NCBI RefSeq assembly: GCF_013004375.1
Contig: NZ_JABERI010000007.1
Coordinates: forward strand, 124,001 to 188,000
Direction: 5' to 3'
DNA: 64,000 nucleotides
From: Acinetobacter terrae
GTDB taxonomy: Bacteria; Pseudomonadota; Gammaproteobacteria; Pseudomonadales; Moraxellaceae
Shown here: positions 36,958-47,111 of the stretch, in pieces
How the letters are laid out: the number at the start of each line of letters is the position of its first letter
How positions within the stretch are numbered: the stretch's first letter is position 1
Program-made: the position numbers and the translations under genes
The notes under the pieces: model-generated
What the model was told of the DNA's origin: nothing
Database searches by the model: none
What the model saw: only the letters and a program-made list of their open reading frames with translations

Positions 36958-38040
36958 ATGAAAAAGTCGCTACTTTGTATTATGTCGTCTCTTGCTGCTC
37001 TACCTGCAATCAGTCATGCCGATTCACCCTATTTTAGTCTAAAAGATGGTGATGGATTTAAACGCTTTTCTGTTTCTGTTGGTGCACTACATGTCATGCC
37101 TCAAGGTAAAGCTCAACCCTTCCAAGTCAATACTGCTGTTAAAAATGGTGAAGTTTCCAAAAATGGTGATATTCAAGTCGATACCGTATTGAACAATCTC
37201 AATCCGAATGTGAATCAAAAAGCTCTTGCAGTAGCATTGGAAGGATTAGGTTTTTTTACAGGCGGTGAACTAGGCAGTGGACTCAGTGGCAGTTCAAAGA
37301 TCCAAGGGTTGAAAGAATGGAATAATCCGGGGACAGGTTTAGAAGCCGATGATGTCACCACACTGGGCATAATGACCAATTATTTCTTTACCGATCATGT
37401 TTCCTTTGAAATGAAAGCGGGCATTCCCCCTAACGTCGATTTGCAAGGTAAAGGTAAAATTTACGCGCCCTTTTCTGCCATTGCTACACCACAAATTGGA
37501 AATTTGCCCTTGGAATTCCTGAATATTGATCTACAAAACGATATTTTTATTACTGATTTAGAAGCCAATGGGCCTGCCGCCACAGCACGTGCCTGGACAC
37601 CTGCCTTTGAATTCCAATATCACTTTGGTAAAACTGGGGTCAATAAATTCCGCCCTTATGTAGGCTTAGGTGTCATGTATGCTTATTTTAACGAGTTGGA
37701 AATCAATCCACGCACCGAACAAGATTTAATTGCGGCGGGTCATATGATTGCCAATATTAAAGAAGGCAATGCAGGCGCGTCATTGGAAGGTAAAAAAAGT
37801 GAAGCCAATCCTCAAGTCGACCTAAAGGCAACTGATGCCATTGCCCCTATCGCAACGCTTGGTTTTACTTATGACTTTAATGCCAAGTGGTTTGCGGTCG
37901 GTTCAGTCTCCTATGCTCACATGAAAAATAAAACTACGATTACCGTGACTGACGCGACCCACGGTGAATTAATCCGCTCTAAAGCCGATATTGAAATCAA
38001 CCCATTATTGGCTTATGCAGGTGTGGGTATTCGCTTCTAA
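36958..38040 (+). CDS. OmpW-family outer-membrane protein, extended
   Basis: A 360-residue precursor with a signal peptide (cleavage near residue 21, SHA|DS) and a beta-barrel. It ends in the outer-membrane signature phenylalanine (YAGVGIRF). OmpW-like features are TTLGIMTNYFFTDHVSFEM, RPYVGLGVMYAYF and LGFTYDFNAKWFAVGSVSYAHMKNK. OmpW itself has about 210 residues. This protein carries long extra segments (about residues 40-110 and 230-270) that probably form extended loops or a plug. OmpW barrels conduct small hydrophobic or charged solutes; the substrate here is unknown. Confidence 0.82.
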   Translation: MKKSLLCIMSSLAALPAISHADSPYFSLKDGDGFKRFSVSVGALHVMPQGKAQPFQVNTAVKNGEVSKNGDIQVDTVLNNLNPNVNQKALAVALEGLGFFTGGELGSGLSGSSKIQGLKEWNNPGTGLEADDVTTLGIMTNYFFTDHVSFEMKAGIPPNVDLQGKGKIYAPFSAIATPQIGNLPLEFLNIDLQNDIFITDLEANGPAATARAWTPAFEFQYHFGKTGVNKFRPYVGLGVMYAYFNELEINPRTEQDLIAAGHMIANIKEGNAGASLEGKKSEANPQVDLKATDAIAPIATLGFTYDFNAKWFAVGSVSYAHMKNKTTITVTDATHGELIRSKADIEINPLLAYAGVGIRF

Positions 38041-38051
38041 GTTTTTAGTGA

Positions 38052-38083
38052 GAAAAAATGACGGCTTAAAGTCGTCTTTTTTT
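38052..38083 (+). terminator. Terminator of the OmpW-type gene
   Basis: GACGGCTT pairs with AAGTCGTC (one wobble pair), followed by T7, 15 bases after the stop codon. Confidence 0.82.
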
Positions 38084-38198
38084 GATTTCATAAAACTTTT
38101 TATAACTTAATTTTATCGTTTGTTTAAGTTTTATTGAATCGTTTCCCTTTTCAAAATCGAATAACATAGCGACTTCGCAATTGCAGCATGAATGAATT

Positions 38199-39410
38199 AT
38201 GTCAGACACACGTTTTTCCAAACCTCTTATTTACATGTTAATTGGAAGTGCGCTGATTCTGGCGTTATCCCTCGGTGTACGGCATGCCTTTGGTTTATAT
38301 CTGGTGCCCATGAGTCATGAGTTTGGTTGGGGACATAATGTCTTTAGTCTTGCCATTGCGATGCAGAACTTAATCTGGGGTGCCGTACAACCCATAACTG
38401 GTGCTTTTGCAGATAAATATGGCAGTAAAATTGTGGTTGCTGTGGGCGGAGCTTTATACAGCATCGGTTTGTTGCTTATGGCAGTCAGCTCCACAGGCTT
38501 AATGCTAAATTTAAGCGTCGGTTTAATCTTGGGCTTGGCTCTATCCGCAACATCTTTCCCGGTATTACTTTCGGCTGTGGGACGTGCAGCACATCCTGAA
38601 AAGCGTAGCCTTGCGATGGGGATTGCCAGTGCCGCAGGTTCTTTTGGGCAATTTATCATGTTGCCATCTACCTTGCTGCTTTTACAAAATATTGGTTGGT
38701 CAGCAGCCTTGGTGGTGAGTGCCATTTTCATTGCACTGATTATTCCTTTGGCATGGATGTTAAAAGCACCAATGTATATTGCTCCTAATACCAACCTTAC
38801 AAACAAACCGGCTTTAAGCTTTATGCAAATATTGGTGATTGCCAAAAACCATACCCCGTTTTGGTTCTTAGCCTTAGGCTTTCTTGTCTGTGGCTTCCAA
38901 GTGGTATTTATTGGGATTCATTTACCGGGTTATCTGATTGATCACGGATTCAATGCCACCACAGGCACCATTTTCCTCGCTTTAGTCGGTTTATTTAATA
39001 TTGTCGGAACCTATAGCGCAGGCTGGCTGGGTGGAAAATATTCCAAGCCCCGATTATTGATGGGTTTATATGGCCTGCGTGGTATAGCGATTATTGGCTT
39101 TTTAGCACTGCCTTTAACCACATGGACAATTTATGCCTTTGGTGTGATTATGGGATTACTCTGGCTCTCTACCGTGCCACTCACCAATGGCATTGTGGCC
39201 AACATGTTTGGGGTTAAATACCTCTCCATGCTCAGTGGCATCGTATTTTTTACCCATCAAGTCGGTTCATTTTTTGGCGGATGGCTCGGTGGTGTCAATC
39301 ACGACATGACTGGCAACTACAATATGGTGTGGATGTTTTCGATCCTACTGAGTCTATTGGGTATCGTGGTGCATTTCTTCGTCAATGAGGAGGCTGTGAT
39401 TCATGACTGA
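38199..39410 (+). CDS. MFS transporter, 12-TM
   Basis: A 403-residue major facilitator with twelve membrane segments. The loop 2-3 motif appears as GAFADKYGSKIV, and a second-half equivalent as GWLGGKYSKPRLLMG. The start, ALILALSLGVRHAFGLYLVPMS, resembles the oxalate/formate antiporter-like and monocarboxylate-type MFS branch. The substrate cannot be told from sequence. The stop codon overlaps the start of a 44-residue membrane protein, so the two are coupled. Confidence 0.88.
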   Translation: MSDTRFSKPLIYMLIGSALILALSLGVRHAFGLYLVPMSHEFGWGHNVFSLAIAMQNLIWGAVQPITGAFADKYGSKIVVAVGGALYSIGLLLMAVSSTGLMLNLSVGLILGLALSATSFPVLLSAVGRAAHPEKRSLAMGIASAAGSFGQFIMLPSTLLLLQNIGWSAALVVSAIFIALIIPLAWMLKAPMYIAPNTNLTNKPALSFMQILVIAKNHTPFWFLALGFLVCGFQVVFIGIHLPGYLIDHGFNATTGTIFLALVGLFNIVGTYSAGWLGGKYSKPRLLMGLYGLRGIAIIGFLALPLTTWTIYAFGVIMGLLWLSTVPLTNGIVANMFGVKYLSMLSGIVFFTHQVGSFFGGWLGGVNHDMTGNYNMVWMFSILLSLLGIVVHFFVNEEAVIHD

Positions 39411-39537
39411 TTCTCTACTTGGATTAAAAACCATGATTGCCTTGGCTGTGATTGGATTACTTAGTTTAGCGATTCTATTGTGGTTCAAAACACCGCAACT
39501 GTTTGAATATTTCAATCAAGCGTTCTGCCCACATTAA
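39403..39537 (+). CDS. Small single-TM protein coupled to the MFS transporter
   Basis: A 44-residue ORF starting at ATG 39403, eight bases inside the MFS gene, with a good GAGGAGG ribosome-binding site nine bases upstream. It consists of a short polar start (MTDSLLGLKT), one hydrophobic helix (MIALAVIGLLSLAILLWF) and a short tail ending FCPH. It is too short for routine annotation. The overlap and ribosome-binding site argue that it is translated, possibly as a small regulatory subunit of the transporter. No homologue is known to me. Confidence 0.7.
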   Translation: MTDSLLGLKTMIALAVIGLLSLAILLWFKTPQLFEYFNQAFCPH

Positions 39538-39556
39538 TGCTTAAAAATCAGCACTT

Positions 39557-39592
39557 AAACAGCAAAAAAACTGCTTTATTTTGCTGTTTATA
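39557..39592 (+). terminator. Terminator of the MFS/small-protein operon
   Basis: AAACAGCAAAA pairs with TTTTGCTGTTT around an 11-base loop, 20 bases after the 44-residue ORF. Confidence 0.72.
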
Positions 39593-39721
39593 TTAAAAGT
39601 TTAATAATCATAAATTTAATAATTTTTCGTTGTTATTTCATAAGTTTAGCATTTCTTTTGATTTTGTATTCTGGTCATTTTTGATTAAATTTTTCTCACA
39701 GCAAAATAATTTGAGAACAAA

Positions 39722-40684
39722 ATGACCAGCCTCACCCAACTATCACAAGCCATTCATGATGCACCGCGTTGGCATCAAGCAGAACAATTTCAAAATCCAG
39801 AAGAAATCAGCATTATCCCCTTACAAGGTGAAGCATTAGGTGCAGTCGTTTTTGGTTTAGATGCCCGTAAAGCGCAAGCCGGTGAAACGATTTATCGTTT
39901 AAAACAAGCTTTGGCTGAACACTTGATTTTAATTTTCAAAAAACAAAGTTTAGATGATTTACAGTACTTGGCTTTCACCAGTTATTTTGGCTCTATTTTC
40001 CGCCCAAGTGCAGACAATCCAGTACTTGCAACACAATCGGATACTGGCACGCCACCCGATGTCGTTCCTGTATCTAATGCCGTCGGTCAAGGTGATTACA
40101 CCGGTCATGGTGAACTTTCACCACATGCCGATCACCAATGGACACCGCAACCCTCTTTCGGTTCATTACTCTATGCCATTGAACTTCCGGAAGGTGGCGG
40201 TCAAACCTCATGGTTCAATACCATTAAGGCTTATGAGGCTTTAGACCGTGATACTCAAAAACATATTGATGAGTTGCAACTGATCACCTACAACCCATTT
40301 GTCCGTCGACAACAGGTTCAAGACAATGACACCAATGGCTATGGCACAAGTCCTTTATACCGTTTTAAAGATCAACCGATTATTGGGCATGCTTATCCAC
40401 ATCCTTTGGTACGCACGCATCCGGAAAGTGGTCGCAAAGCACTTTGGCTGAATACACGAAGTGAAGTGGAATTGGTGAATTATGATGATCAAGCAGGGAG
40501 TGAATTAATCGCTTCATTACGTGAACATATCTTAAAACCTGAATTCCGCTATGAACATCAATGGGAACAAGGTGATATCGTATTCTGGGACAATCAAGTC
40601 ACGCTACATTCACGACGCCCTTTCCCTTCCGATCAACGCCGTTTATTGAAACGCATCAGTCTTGCAGGAGGTCGTCCTTTCTAA
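39722..40684 (+). CDS. TauD/TfdA-family 2-oxoglutarate-dependent dioxygenase
   Basis: A 320-residue non-heme Fe(II) oxygenase. The iron triad is visible as His-x-Asp in SPHADHQW and the distal His in NQVTLHSRRPF. The 2-oxoglutarate-binding arginine lies in RRLLKRISL. Other family features are HLILIFKKQSL near the N-terminus and EGGGQTSWFNTIKAYEAL. TauD/TfdA enzymes hydroxylate taurine, alkyl sulfates, 2,4-D and many other compounds. Without neighbours of a catabolic pathway the substrate is unknown. Confidence 0.9.
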   Translation: MTSLTQLSQAIHDAPRWHQAEQFQNPEEISIIPLQGEALGAVVFGLDARKAQAGETIYRLKQALAEHLILIFKKQSLDDLQYLAFTSYFGSIFRPSADNPVLATQSDTGTPPDVVPVSNAVGQGDYTGHGELSPHADHQWTPQPSFGSLLYAIELPEGGGQTSWFNTIKAYEALDRDTQKHIDELQLITYNPFVRRQQVQDNDTNGYGTSPLYRFKDQPIIGHAYPHPLVRTHPESGRKALWLNTRSEVELVNYDDQAGSELIASLREHILKPEFRYEHQWEQGDIVFWDNQVTLHSRRPFPSDQRRLLKRISLAGGRPF

Positions 40685-40729
40685 GGATTGCTTAAATAAA
40701 AACAATAAAAAAATAATAAAAATACCCAG

Positions 40730-40783
40730 TTTTGAACATCTTGAAATAACAATAACTAAGATTCAAGATGTTCAAATTTTTTG
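40730..40783 (+). terminator. Long-stem terminator of the TauD-type gene
   Basis: A perfect 14-bp inverted repeat, TTGAACATCTTGAA (40732-40745) and TTCAAGATGTTCAA (40762-40775), is followed by ATTTTTTG. Confidence 0.82.
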
Positions 40784-41249
40784 TTCTGCCCATCTCACAA
40801 TTTAAATTGCTCAATTCAATATTCCAGCAAACTTCGCATCGTAACTCTCACTTGTCTGGTTGCTTAGTGGTGCATCTATACCTTAGTTTTGAAACTGTAA
40901 CCATTATTTATGGATGGTGAGTTAGACCACAATCAGTCCAAAGGTAATCACGATAAAAATTGGTGAAAATGAAGTGCAATAAATGACTGCTATTAGAGAT
41001 ATTTTACATAAAAACATCATTCCAAAAATTTTGCCAAAATTAAAGCTTCACTGGATATGATTTCATTTTTGAATGAATTTATCTCCCTGCTGCAAAAATG
41101 ACTAAACCGTCTTATCGGCAACTTGCTGAATCCAATATTAAGCGTAAAGAAAATTAATAATATAAGCAGTGAAAAACCCCAAATACGGTTAAAATATAGT
41201 CGATGGTATTTATCCAATAATTTCAGAATTATTAGAAAAGAGCACGATC
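40784..41249. other. Non-coding stretch before the DUF1003 gene
   Basis: A/T-rich with no convincing ORF. A 66-residue minus-strand frame at 41017-41217 has no ribosome-binding site and reads like noise. It holds the promoter of the DUF1003 gene. Confidence 0.4.
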
Positions 41250-41951
41250 ATGAATGAAAAAAATGCATCTTATAAATGTATAGTTTGTGGAAAACATTTC
41301 CCGATAAAAAGTCTCATCCCGATGGGTACAGTACGCAAAGTCATTACAGAAGCCATTTCACAGGATTTTCCAGAATGGTCACCTCATAGTTATATTTGTC
41401 AGGCAGATTTAACCAAGTATCGAATTCAGTATGTTCATTCATTGTTAAAGTCTGAAAAAGGTGAAGTGACTGATCTTGAGTATGAAGTGATTAACAGCAT
41501 GCAACAGCATGAACTCATCACAAAAAATGTTGAAACCAAACTAGACCAAAACTGGACTTTTGGCGAAAGACTGGCAGATAAAATTGCATCTTTTGGTGGA
41601 AGTTGGGCCTTTCTGATTTGTTTTGCTATTTTTTTAGCCATCTGGATTATTGTGAATACTGTGGTTATGATCTCACATCCTGCTGATCCTTATCCTTTTA
41701 TCCTGTTAAATTTAATCCTGTCCTGTATAGCGGCTATTCAAGCACCGGTGATTATGATGAGCCAAAATAGACAAGAAGCAAAAGATAGATTGCGTTCACA
41801 AAATGATTATCAAATTAACTTAAAAGCCGAGCTGGAAATTCAACATTTGCATGAAAAATTAGATCATCTTTTAATGCATCAGTGGGATAGACTGGCTGAA
41901 ATACAAGAAATACAACTCGAGTTACTCTCTGAAATGAGTAAAAAACATTAA
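41250..41951 (+). CDS. DUF1003 membrane protein with N-terminal Cys motif
   Basis: A 233-residue protein. The DUF1003 core is clear: FGERLADKIASFGGSWAFLI, a first helix, DPYPFILLNLILSCIAAIQAPVIMMSQNR containing the second helix, then a conserved cytoplasmic NDYQINLKAELEIQHLHEKLDHL. The N-terminal 50 residues carry CIVCGKHF plus a later YICQADL, which may form a small zinc-binding unit. The function of the family is unknown. Membrane location with a long cytosolic helical tail is the main inference. Confidence 0.87.
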   Translation: MNEKNASYKCIVCGKHFPIKSLIPMGTVRKVITEAISQDFPEWSPHSYICQADLTKYRIQYVHSLLKSEKGEVTDLEYEVINSMQQHELITKNVETKLDQNWTFGERLADKIASFGGSWAFLICFAIFLAIWIIVNTVVMISHPADPYPFILLNLILSCIAAIQAPVIMMSQNRQEAKDRLRSQNDYQINLKAELEIQHLHEKLDHLLMHQWDRLAEIQEIQLELLSEMSKKH

Positions 41952-42123
41952 AAATTTATGGATGTTCTCATTCACATTCAACAACTCAGAAAACTGGAAT
42001 GAGTTAATTGCCCAAATGGTTATCGCAAAAAATACAGCCTACAGATTTGATGAAATCTAAAGATGAACTCTACTTCAGAATGCTCATTTTATCCTTGTCA
42101 AAATTTCACATTATTCTGTGCAT

Positions 42124-42157
42124 AAAAAACCCGTAAGCCTTCGCTTACGGGTTTTTC
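42124..42157. terminator. Bidirectional terminator between the DUF1003 gene and sthA
   Basis: AAAAACCCGTAAGC (42125-42138), CTTC loop, GCTTACGGGTTTTT (42143-42156): a 14-bp perfect stem. Confidence 0.93.
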
Positions 42158-42178
42158 AATCTAAGACTTAAATCAAGC

Positions 42179-43591
42179 TTAGAATAAACGGTTCATACCA
42201 TTCAATGTTGCTACGCGGTACGCTTCCGCCATGGTCGGATAGTTAAAGGTGGTTTCAACAAAGTATTTAATCGTGTTGTGACCACTATTCATCACCGCTT
42301 GACCAATGTGAATAATTTCTGAAGCATTGTTACCGAAACAATGGACACCCAAAATTTCCAGCGTGTCACGATGGAATAGAATCTTCAATTCACCCACGGT
42401 GTCACCGGTAATTTGTGCACGCGCCAAATGACGGAAAGATGCTTGCCCTACTTCGTAAGGAATTTTATCTTCAGTCAATTCTTGTTCAGTCTTACCAATC
42501 GATGAAATTTCCGGAATGGTATAAATACCTGTCGGAATATCCTTAACCGGTGCAACATGTTCACCGCTCATGTTTGAACCTGCACAACGACCTTGGTCAT
42601 AAGCAGCAGAAGCAAGTGATGGCCAGCCAATCACGTCACCGGCAGCGTAGATGTTTTCTACTTCAGTCTGGTATTGATCATTTACGGTTAACTGACCACG
42701 ACTGTTGGGTTGAATACCCACATTCTCAAGGCCTAAACCATCAGTATTACCCGAACGGCCGTTACACCATAAAATGGCATCCGCTTTAATTTTCTTACCA
42801 CTTTGTAAATGCATCACCACGTGATCATCGAAGGTTTCAAGATGATCCAGTTGTTCGTTATGACGGATCAATACCCCCTGTTCACGCAAACGGTAAGACA
42901 AGGCATCAGAAATTTCGTCATCTAAATAGCTGAGTAATTTGTGCTGTGTATTGATCAAATCAACTTTATGGTCCAGACCAATGAAGATTGACGCATATTC
43001 ACAACCAATGACACCTGCACCATAAATGATGATTTTCTGGATTGAAAAATCAAGATCCAAAATTTTGTCTGAATCAAATACACGTGGATGATTAAAATCA
43101 AGCGCTGCTGGACGGTACGGACGCGAACCTGTCGCAATCACCAACTGTTGGAAAACAATAGTTTCTTTAATCCCATCATCACTGAAAATCAGTACTGTAT
43201 TTTTATCCTGGATGTATGCACGACCATGATAAATATCAATTTTATTGCGATCGTAAAAACGCGAATGCGTTTCAACCTGTTGCTGAATCACTTTATGTGC
43301 ATTACGCAATACTTGTTTCATGGTGAACTGTTTCCAGTCGCCCACTTTCTGGAACATTGGGTCACGTTGGTAACGTAAAATGCTCGATACTGTTTGACGT
43401 AATGCTTTACTTGGAATAGTACCTACATGAGTACAGTTACCGCCTAACTGCTCACGCATATCAATGATTGCAACACGCTTGCCTGATTTGGCAAGTTTCA
43501 TTGCTGCGCCTTCACCAGCTGGGCCTGAACCGAGAACTACCGCGTCGTATTTAACGAAAGTTCCACTAACGACCTCTTTTTTACGTGGCAT
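42179..43591 (-). CDS. sthA: Soluble pyridine nucleotide transhydrogenase
   Basis: A 470-residue flavoprotein of the pyridine nucleotide-disulfide oxidoreductase family. It has FAD-binding [20 protein letters not shown]-binding [16 protein letters not shown] and FAD motif 2 [16 protein letters not shown]. As in SthA, the redox-active disulfide of the family is reduced to a single cysteine in [15 protein letters not shown]. It transfers reducing equivalents between NADPH and NADH in the cytoplasm. Mercuric reductase or lipoamide dehydrogenase is excluded by the missing second cysteine. Confidence 0.95.
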   Translation of the reverse strand: MPRKKEVVSGTFVKYDAVVLGSGPAGEGAAMKLAKSGKRVAIIDMREQLGGNCTHVGTIPSKALRQTVSSILRYQRDPMFQKVGDWKQFTMKQVLRNAHKVIQQQVETHSRFYDRNKIDIYHGRAYIQDKNTVLIFSDDGIKETIVFQQLVIATGSRPYRPAALDFNHPRVFDSDKILDLDFSIQKIIIYGAGVIGCEYASIFIGLDHKVDLINTQHKLLSYLDDEISDALSYRLREQGVLIRHNEQLDHLETFDDHVVMHLQSGKKIKADAILWCNGRSGNTDGLGLENVGIQPNSRGQLTVNDQYQTEVENIYAAGDVIGWPSLASAAYDQGRCAGSNMSGEHVAPVKDIPTGIYTIPEISSIGKTEQELTEDKIPYEVGQASFRHLARAQITGDTVGELKILFHRDTLEILGVHCFGNNASEIIHIGQAVMNSGHNTIKYFVETTFNYPTMAEAYRVATLNGMNRLF

Positions 43592-43806
43592 TCAACGCTC
43601 CTTTAATCAAAATCTATCTTTAATCAATCTAAGTTATATTATGACGTAATTCCCATGCATTTGGTGTATTTAGCTGACATATATTGAGTGATAACAACAT
43701 TTTTTAAATGAATATCGTTTTTGCCCTATTTGAGCCTAAATTCGCTATAATACAGGGGCTATTATGTCTCGCATCTCCCCCGTCAAAAACAGTGGAAAAG
43801 TTGAAT

Positions 43807-44820
43807 ATGTCTGAAAACCGTAAACCAGAACAGGGTGTCAAACTTCGTGGCGCAGAGAAGGTCGCTCGTATTCCTGTAAAAGTTGTACCTACGGTTGAAA
43901 CGCCACGCAAACCGGATTGGATTCGCGTCAAAATGGCGGCTCCTGATGAAGTTCAACGGATTAAAACCACATTACGCGCACAAAAATTACATACAGTTTG
44001 TGAAGAAGCAGCTTGTCCTAACCTGCCGGAATGTTTCGGTGGCGGTACAGCAACCTTTATGATTATGGGCGATATCTGTACCCGTCGCTGCCCATTCTGT
44101 GATGTTGCACATGGTCGCCCAAATGCACTTGATCCAGATGAACCCCGTCATATGGCAGAAACCATTGCCAATCTTGGTTTGAAATATGCAGTCATCACCT
44201 CGGTTGACCGTGATGACCTTCGAGATGGTGGTGCGCAGCACTTTGTAGACTGTATTAAAGAAGCACGTGATTTAAGTCCAAAAACATTACTTGAAATTCT
44301 AGTTCCAGATTTCCGTGGTCGTATGGATGTGGCTTTACGTATTATGACGGAATGCCCGCCAGACGTATTCAACCACAACATTGAAACAGTGCCGCGCTTG
44401 TATAAAGCAATGCGTCCGGGTTCTGATTATCAGCACTCATTAGACCTGCTTAAAATGTTTAAAGAGTACTGCCCTGACATTCCGACCAAATGTGGATTGA
44501 TGGTTGGTTTGGGTGAAACTGAAGAAGAAGTACTGGCATTGCTTGATGATCTTCGCGCACATGACGTGGATTACATCACCATCGGTCAGTATTTACAGCC
44601 TTCTAAGCAGCACGCACCGATTGACCGCTTCGTAACACCGGAAGAATTTGAACGCTACACTGCACATGGTCAAAAGCTCGGTTTCAGAAACATTTGGGCT
44701 GCACCGATGGTTCGTTCAAGCTACTTTGCTGACCGTCAATATTATGGCGAACCTGTTCCAGCAGTACGTCGTAAAGCCGATCCTGCCAAGAAAATTGCCG
44801 TACAAACCATTGAAGCTTAA
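43807..44820 (+). CDS. lipA: Lipoyl synthase
   Basis: A 337-residue radical SAM enzyme that inserts two sulfurs into octanoyl groups on lipoyl domains. Both clusters are visible: the auxiliary [4Fe-4S] ligands [12 protein letters not shown] and the radical SAM motif CTRRCPFC. The final RSSY motif of the family appears as VRSSYFAD. The frame is open back to 43708, but ATG 43807 with GGAAAAG upstream gives [15 protein letters not shown], the normal start. No lipB is next to it. It diverges from sthA. Confidence 0.96.
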   Translation: MSENRKPEQGVKLRGAEKVARIPVKVVPTVETPRKPDWIRVKMAAPDEVQRIKTTLRAQKLHTVCEEAACPNLPECFGGGTATFMIMGDICTRRCPFCDVAHGRPNALDPDEPRHMAETIANLGLKYAVITSVDRDDLRDGGAQHFVDCIKEARDLSPKTLLEILVPDFRGRMDVALRIMTECPPDVFNHNIETVPRLYKAMRPGSDYQHSLDLLKMFKEYCPDIPTKCGLMVGLGETEEEVLALLDDLRAHDVDYITIGQYLQPSKQHAPIDRFVTPEEFERYTAHGQKLGFRNIWAAPMVRSSYFADRQYYGEPVPAVRRKADPAKKIAVQTIEA

Positions 44821-44851
44821 TTTATTCTAAATAAAAATCAGCCTGATTTAA

Positions 44852-44890
44852 TGATGCCAATCTAATCCATTTAGGTTGGCATTTTTTTAA
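44852..44890 (+). terminator. Terminator of lipA
   Basis: ATGCCAATCTAA (44854-44865) pairs with TTAGGTTGGCAT (44871-44882) with one wobble pair, then T6. Confidence 0.88.
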
Positions 44891-44910
44891 GATTTCAAAA
44901 ATAATCCGAT

Positions 44911-44947
44911 ATAAAAAATCCCCTATTCAAATAGAGGATTTTTTAAA
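44911..44947 (-). terminator. Terminator of miaE
   Basis: An AAAATCCCCTATT/AATAGAGGATTTT stem with one mismatch. On the minus strand it runs into TTTTTTAT. It lies 25-30 bases after the miaE stop. Confidence 0.82.
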
Positions 44948-44971
44948 GAATTATAGATAAAAAGCTATAGA

Positions 44972-45625
44972 TTAAGCCGCTTTACTCGGCACACCGCTAT
45001 GGAAACGGAATAAATCATCCGGAGTTAAAATCAGGTTTTTTTCAACTTCACGAAAGTGCGCAATACGCTGCTGAATATCTTCTTTAGGATTTTTTAACTT
45101 TGACGTTTGAGCGACATCCAATGCCAATGCCAAATAATCCTCAAAGTGACGAGATTCAGACTTGAGAAGATAACGGTAGTATCGACCCAAGTCTTCATCT
45201 ACAAGCGGTGCGAGCGCATAGAAACGCTCACATGAACGCGCTTCTACAAAAGCACCAATCACCATAATGTCGATTAAAGCTTCAGGCTCATAAGTACGGA
45301 CTTCTTTACGCAATCCACCTGCATAACGACCTGCACTAATCGATTGCCATTCCTGCCCACGTTTGGTCATCAGTTCAAGCACTTGTTCATAGTGCAACAT
45401 TTCTTCACGCACCAACTGTGCCAGTTTAACCTGTAAATCTGTAAAGAACGTGTAGCGAAACATCAGGTTCATGGCCGTACCTGCTGCTTTCTTTTCACAA
45501 TTGGCATGATCTTGCATGAGTAACTCTAAGTTATTCATTGCTTCATCCAACCATGCTTTCGGCGTTTCACATCCCAAGAAGCCAAGAACTGGCTTCATCA
45601 GATCATCATAATTTATTAACGACAT
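44972..45625 (-). CDS. miaE: tRNA 2-methylthio-N6-isopentenyladenosine hydroxylase
   Basis: A 217-residue diiron, ferritin-like enzyme that hydroxylates ms2i6A37 in tRNA. Its iron ligands are seen in LLMQDHANCEKKAAG, REEMLHYEQVLELM, VEARSCERF and SESRHFEDYLALA, which match MiaE. The enzyme acts downstream of MiaA and MiaB (not in this window). It lies 12 bp after pdxJ on the same strand and is probably the last gene of the pdxJ transcript. Confidence 0.93.
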   Translation of the reverse strand: MSLINYDDLMKPVLGFLGCETPKAWLDEAMNNLELLMQDHANCEKKAAGTAMNLMFRYTFFTDLQVKLAQLVREEMLHYEQVLELMTKRGQEWQSISAGRYAGGLRKEVRTYEPEALIDIMVIGAFVEARSCERFYALAPLVDEDLGRYYRYLLKSESRHFEDYLALALDVAQTSKLKNPKEDIQQRIAHFREVEKNLILTPDDLFRFHSGVPSKAA

Positions 45626-45637
45626 AATTCTAAAAAC

Positions 45638-46363
45638 TTATCTTGCTGATTTAATGACAGCTTTCATTTGTTGAACGGCTTGAGCTAAACCCACAAACAC
45701 AGCATCGGCAATAATGGAATGACCAATATTGAGTTCATGAATTTGCGGAATTTGAGCAATTGGCGTGACATTTTCAAGGTTTAAACCATGTCCTGCATTC
45801 ACCAACAAACCTTTAGCGGCTGCATATTCTGCACCTTGAACAATACGCTCAAGTTCGTGCTGTTGTGCTTCTGCTGTTTTTGCATCTGCATAGGCACCAG
45901 TATGAATTTCAATGGTCGGAGCACCACAGGCAATTGCGGCATCAATTTGTGCGATATCAGCATCAATAAACAAAGACACTTCACAACCAATCGCAGTTAA
46001 GGCTTGAGTGGCTGCTTTAACCTCTTCAAAATGTCCTAAAACATCCAGACCACCTTCAGTGGTCACTTCCTGACGTTTTTCTGGAACGAAGCAAACATGC
46101 TGCGGCTTGATTTCTTTGGCGAATTCAACCATTTCAGCGGTCACAGCCATTTCCAGATTCATATGCGTTTTCAATAACGGACGCATACGCCGTACATCAT
46201 CATCCTGAATATGGCGACGGTCTTCACGTAAATGCAGGGTAATCCCTTCTGCACCGGCTTGTTCACAAATCAATGCAGCATTGACTGGATCTGGATATGT
46301 GGTTCCGCGCGCCTGTCGCAATGTCGCCACATGGTCAATATTTACACCAAGCAATGCAGCCAT
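45638..46363 (-). CDS. pdxJ: Pyridoxine 5'-phosphate synthase
   Basis: A 241-residue TIM-barrel enzyme that condenses 1-deoxyxylulose 5-phosphate with 3-amino-2-oxopropyl phosphate. PdxJ landmarks are [17 protein letters not shown] at the start, [44 protein letters not shown] and the C-terminal [16 protein letters not shown]. It is downstream of recO, the order recO-pdxJ also seen in E. coli and Pseudomonas. The length is normal. Confidence 0.97.
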   Translation of the reverse strand: MAALLGVNIDHVATLRQARGTTYPDPVNAALICEQAGAEGITLHLREDRRHIQDDDVRRMRPLLKTHMNLEMAVTAEMVEFAKEIKPQHVCFVPEKRQEVTTEGGLDVLGHFEEVKAATQALTAIGCEVSLFIDADIAQIDAAIACGAPTIEIHTGAYADAKTAEAQQHELERIVQGAEYAAAKGLLVNAGHGLNLENVTPIAQIPQIHELNIGHSIIADAVFVGLAQAVQQMKAVIKSAR

Positions 46364-46389
46364 AACAATTTCCTAACCATGATTAAAAA

Positions 46390-47100
46390 TTAAGATTTAG
46401 ATTGAGTATTTTGAACCCACAATTGACGGCTTTTAAGCGGTCGCTCTCCCAACAGAGAGGTGATCATCTGCCGATACAGTTGCGCCAACAATTGTAACTG
46501 CTCCGGGTTAAAATCCCTACCCTTTTCATAATCACGCATTGCCAGAATGTGCTGTCCCGATAAAGTTGAGCGTGACTGTTGTGCGGTGGGAATAAAACCT
46601 TCATTGAGCTGAAAAAAATAGTGTTGTATTGCTTGAATCTCGTGCTGCTGAGCATCAGTACTAAAGTCGAGTGCATAGCCAAGCTCTTCTAAAAGTGCAT
46701 GTTCAAACTGACGCAAAATTTGTCTTAGAAAAAGATGAGGATTTTCGTGTTGTGCCAATTGTTGCAGTTGTTGTAAGGTCTGATGATATTGCACAAAGGT
46801 CTGTGGCATTTCGACTTCAACTGGGCACAAACGAAGAATAAGTTCATTTAAATAAAAGCCGGAAAAGAAGGCATCGCCAAAGAAAAAAACCGGCTGATTG
46901 ACGATTTCCAGTTTAGTAAAATTTTTAAGATCCGATTTTCCAGAAGCTTGTAAGCAAATCGGTTGGTATTGCGGAGGTGGCGTTTGTCTTAAGATTCCAT
47001 CAACGCGACCATGCTCCTGCGTAAACAGATACACGATATGACTGCGCTCACGGTATTTACGATGATGGATTAAATAGCCATGCAATTCTTCATTTCGCAT
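46390..47100 (-). CDS. recO: DNA repair protein RecO
   Basis: A 236-residue RecF-pathway recombination mediator. The N-terminal OB fold (GYLIHHRKYRERSHIVYLFTQ, HGRVDGILRQ) is followed by a helical domain (FLRQILRQFEHALLEELGYALDF). RecO binds single-stranded DNA and SSB and helps RecR load RecA. It sits between a small lipoprotein gene and pdxJ in the era-recO-pdxJ block. The C-terminus is intact and no frameshift is seen. Confidence 0.95.
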   Translation of the reverse strand: MRNEELHGYLIHHRKYRERSHIVYLFTQEHGRVDGILRQTPPPQYQPICLQASGKSDLKNFTKLEIVNQPVFFFGDAFFSGFYLNELILRLCPVEVEMPQTFVQYHQTLQQLQQLAQHENPHLFLRQILRQFEHALLEELGYALDFSTDAQQHEIQAIQHYFFQLNEGFIPTAQQSRSTLSGQHILAMRDYEKGRDFNPEQLQLLAQLYRQMITSLLGERPLKSRQLWVQNTQSKS

Positions 47101-47111
47101 GAATAATGAAT

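Noticed and set aside
41017..41217. 66-residue minus-strand ORF
   Set aside because: There is no ribosome-binding site, no recognisable domain and low complexity. It is likely non-coding.
43708..43806. 33-residue N-terminal extension of LipA
   Set aside because: The residues are unlike LipA and the normal start with a ribosome-binding site is at 43807.
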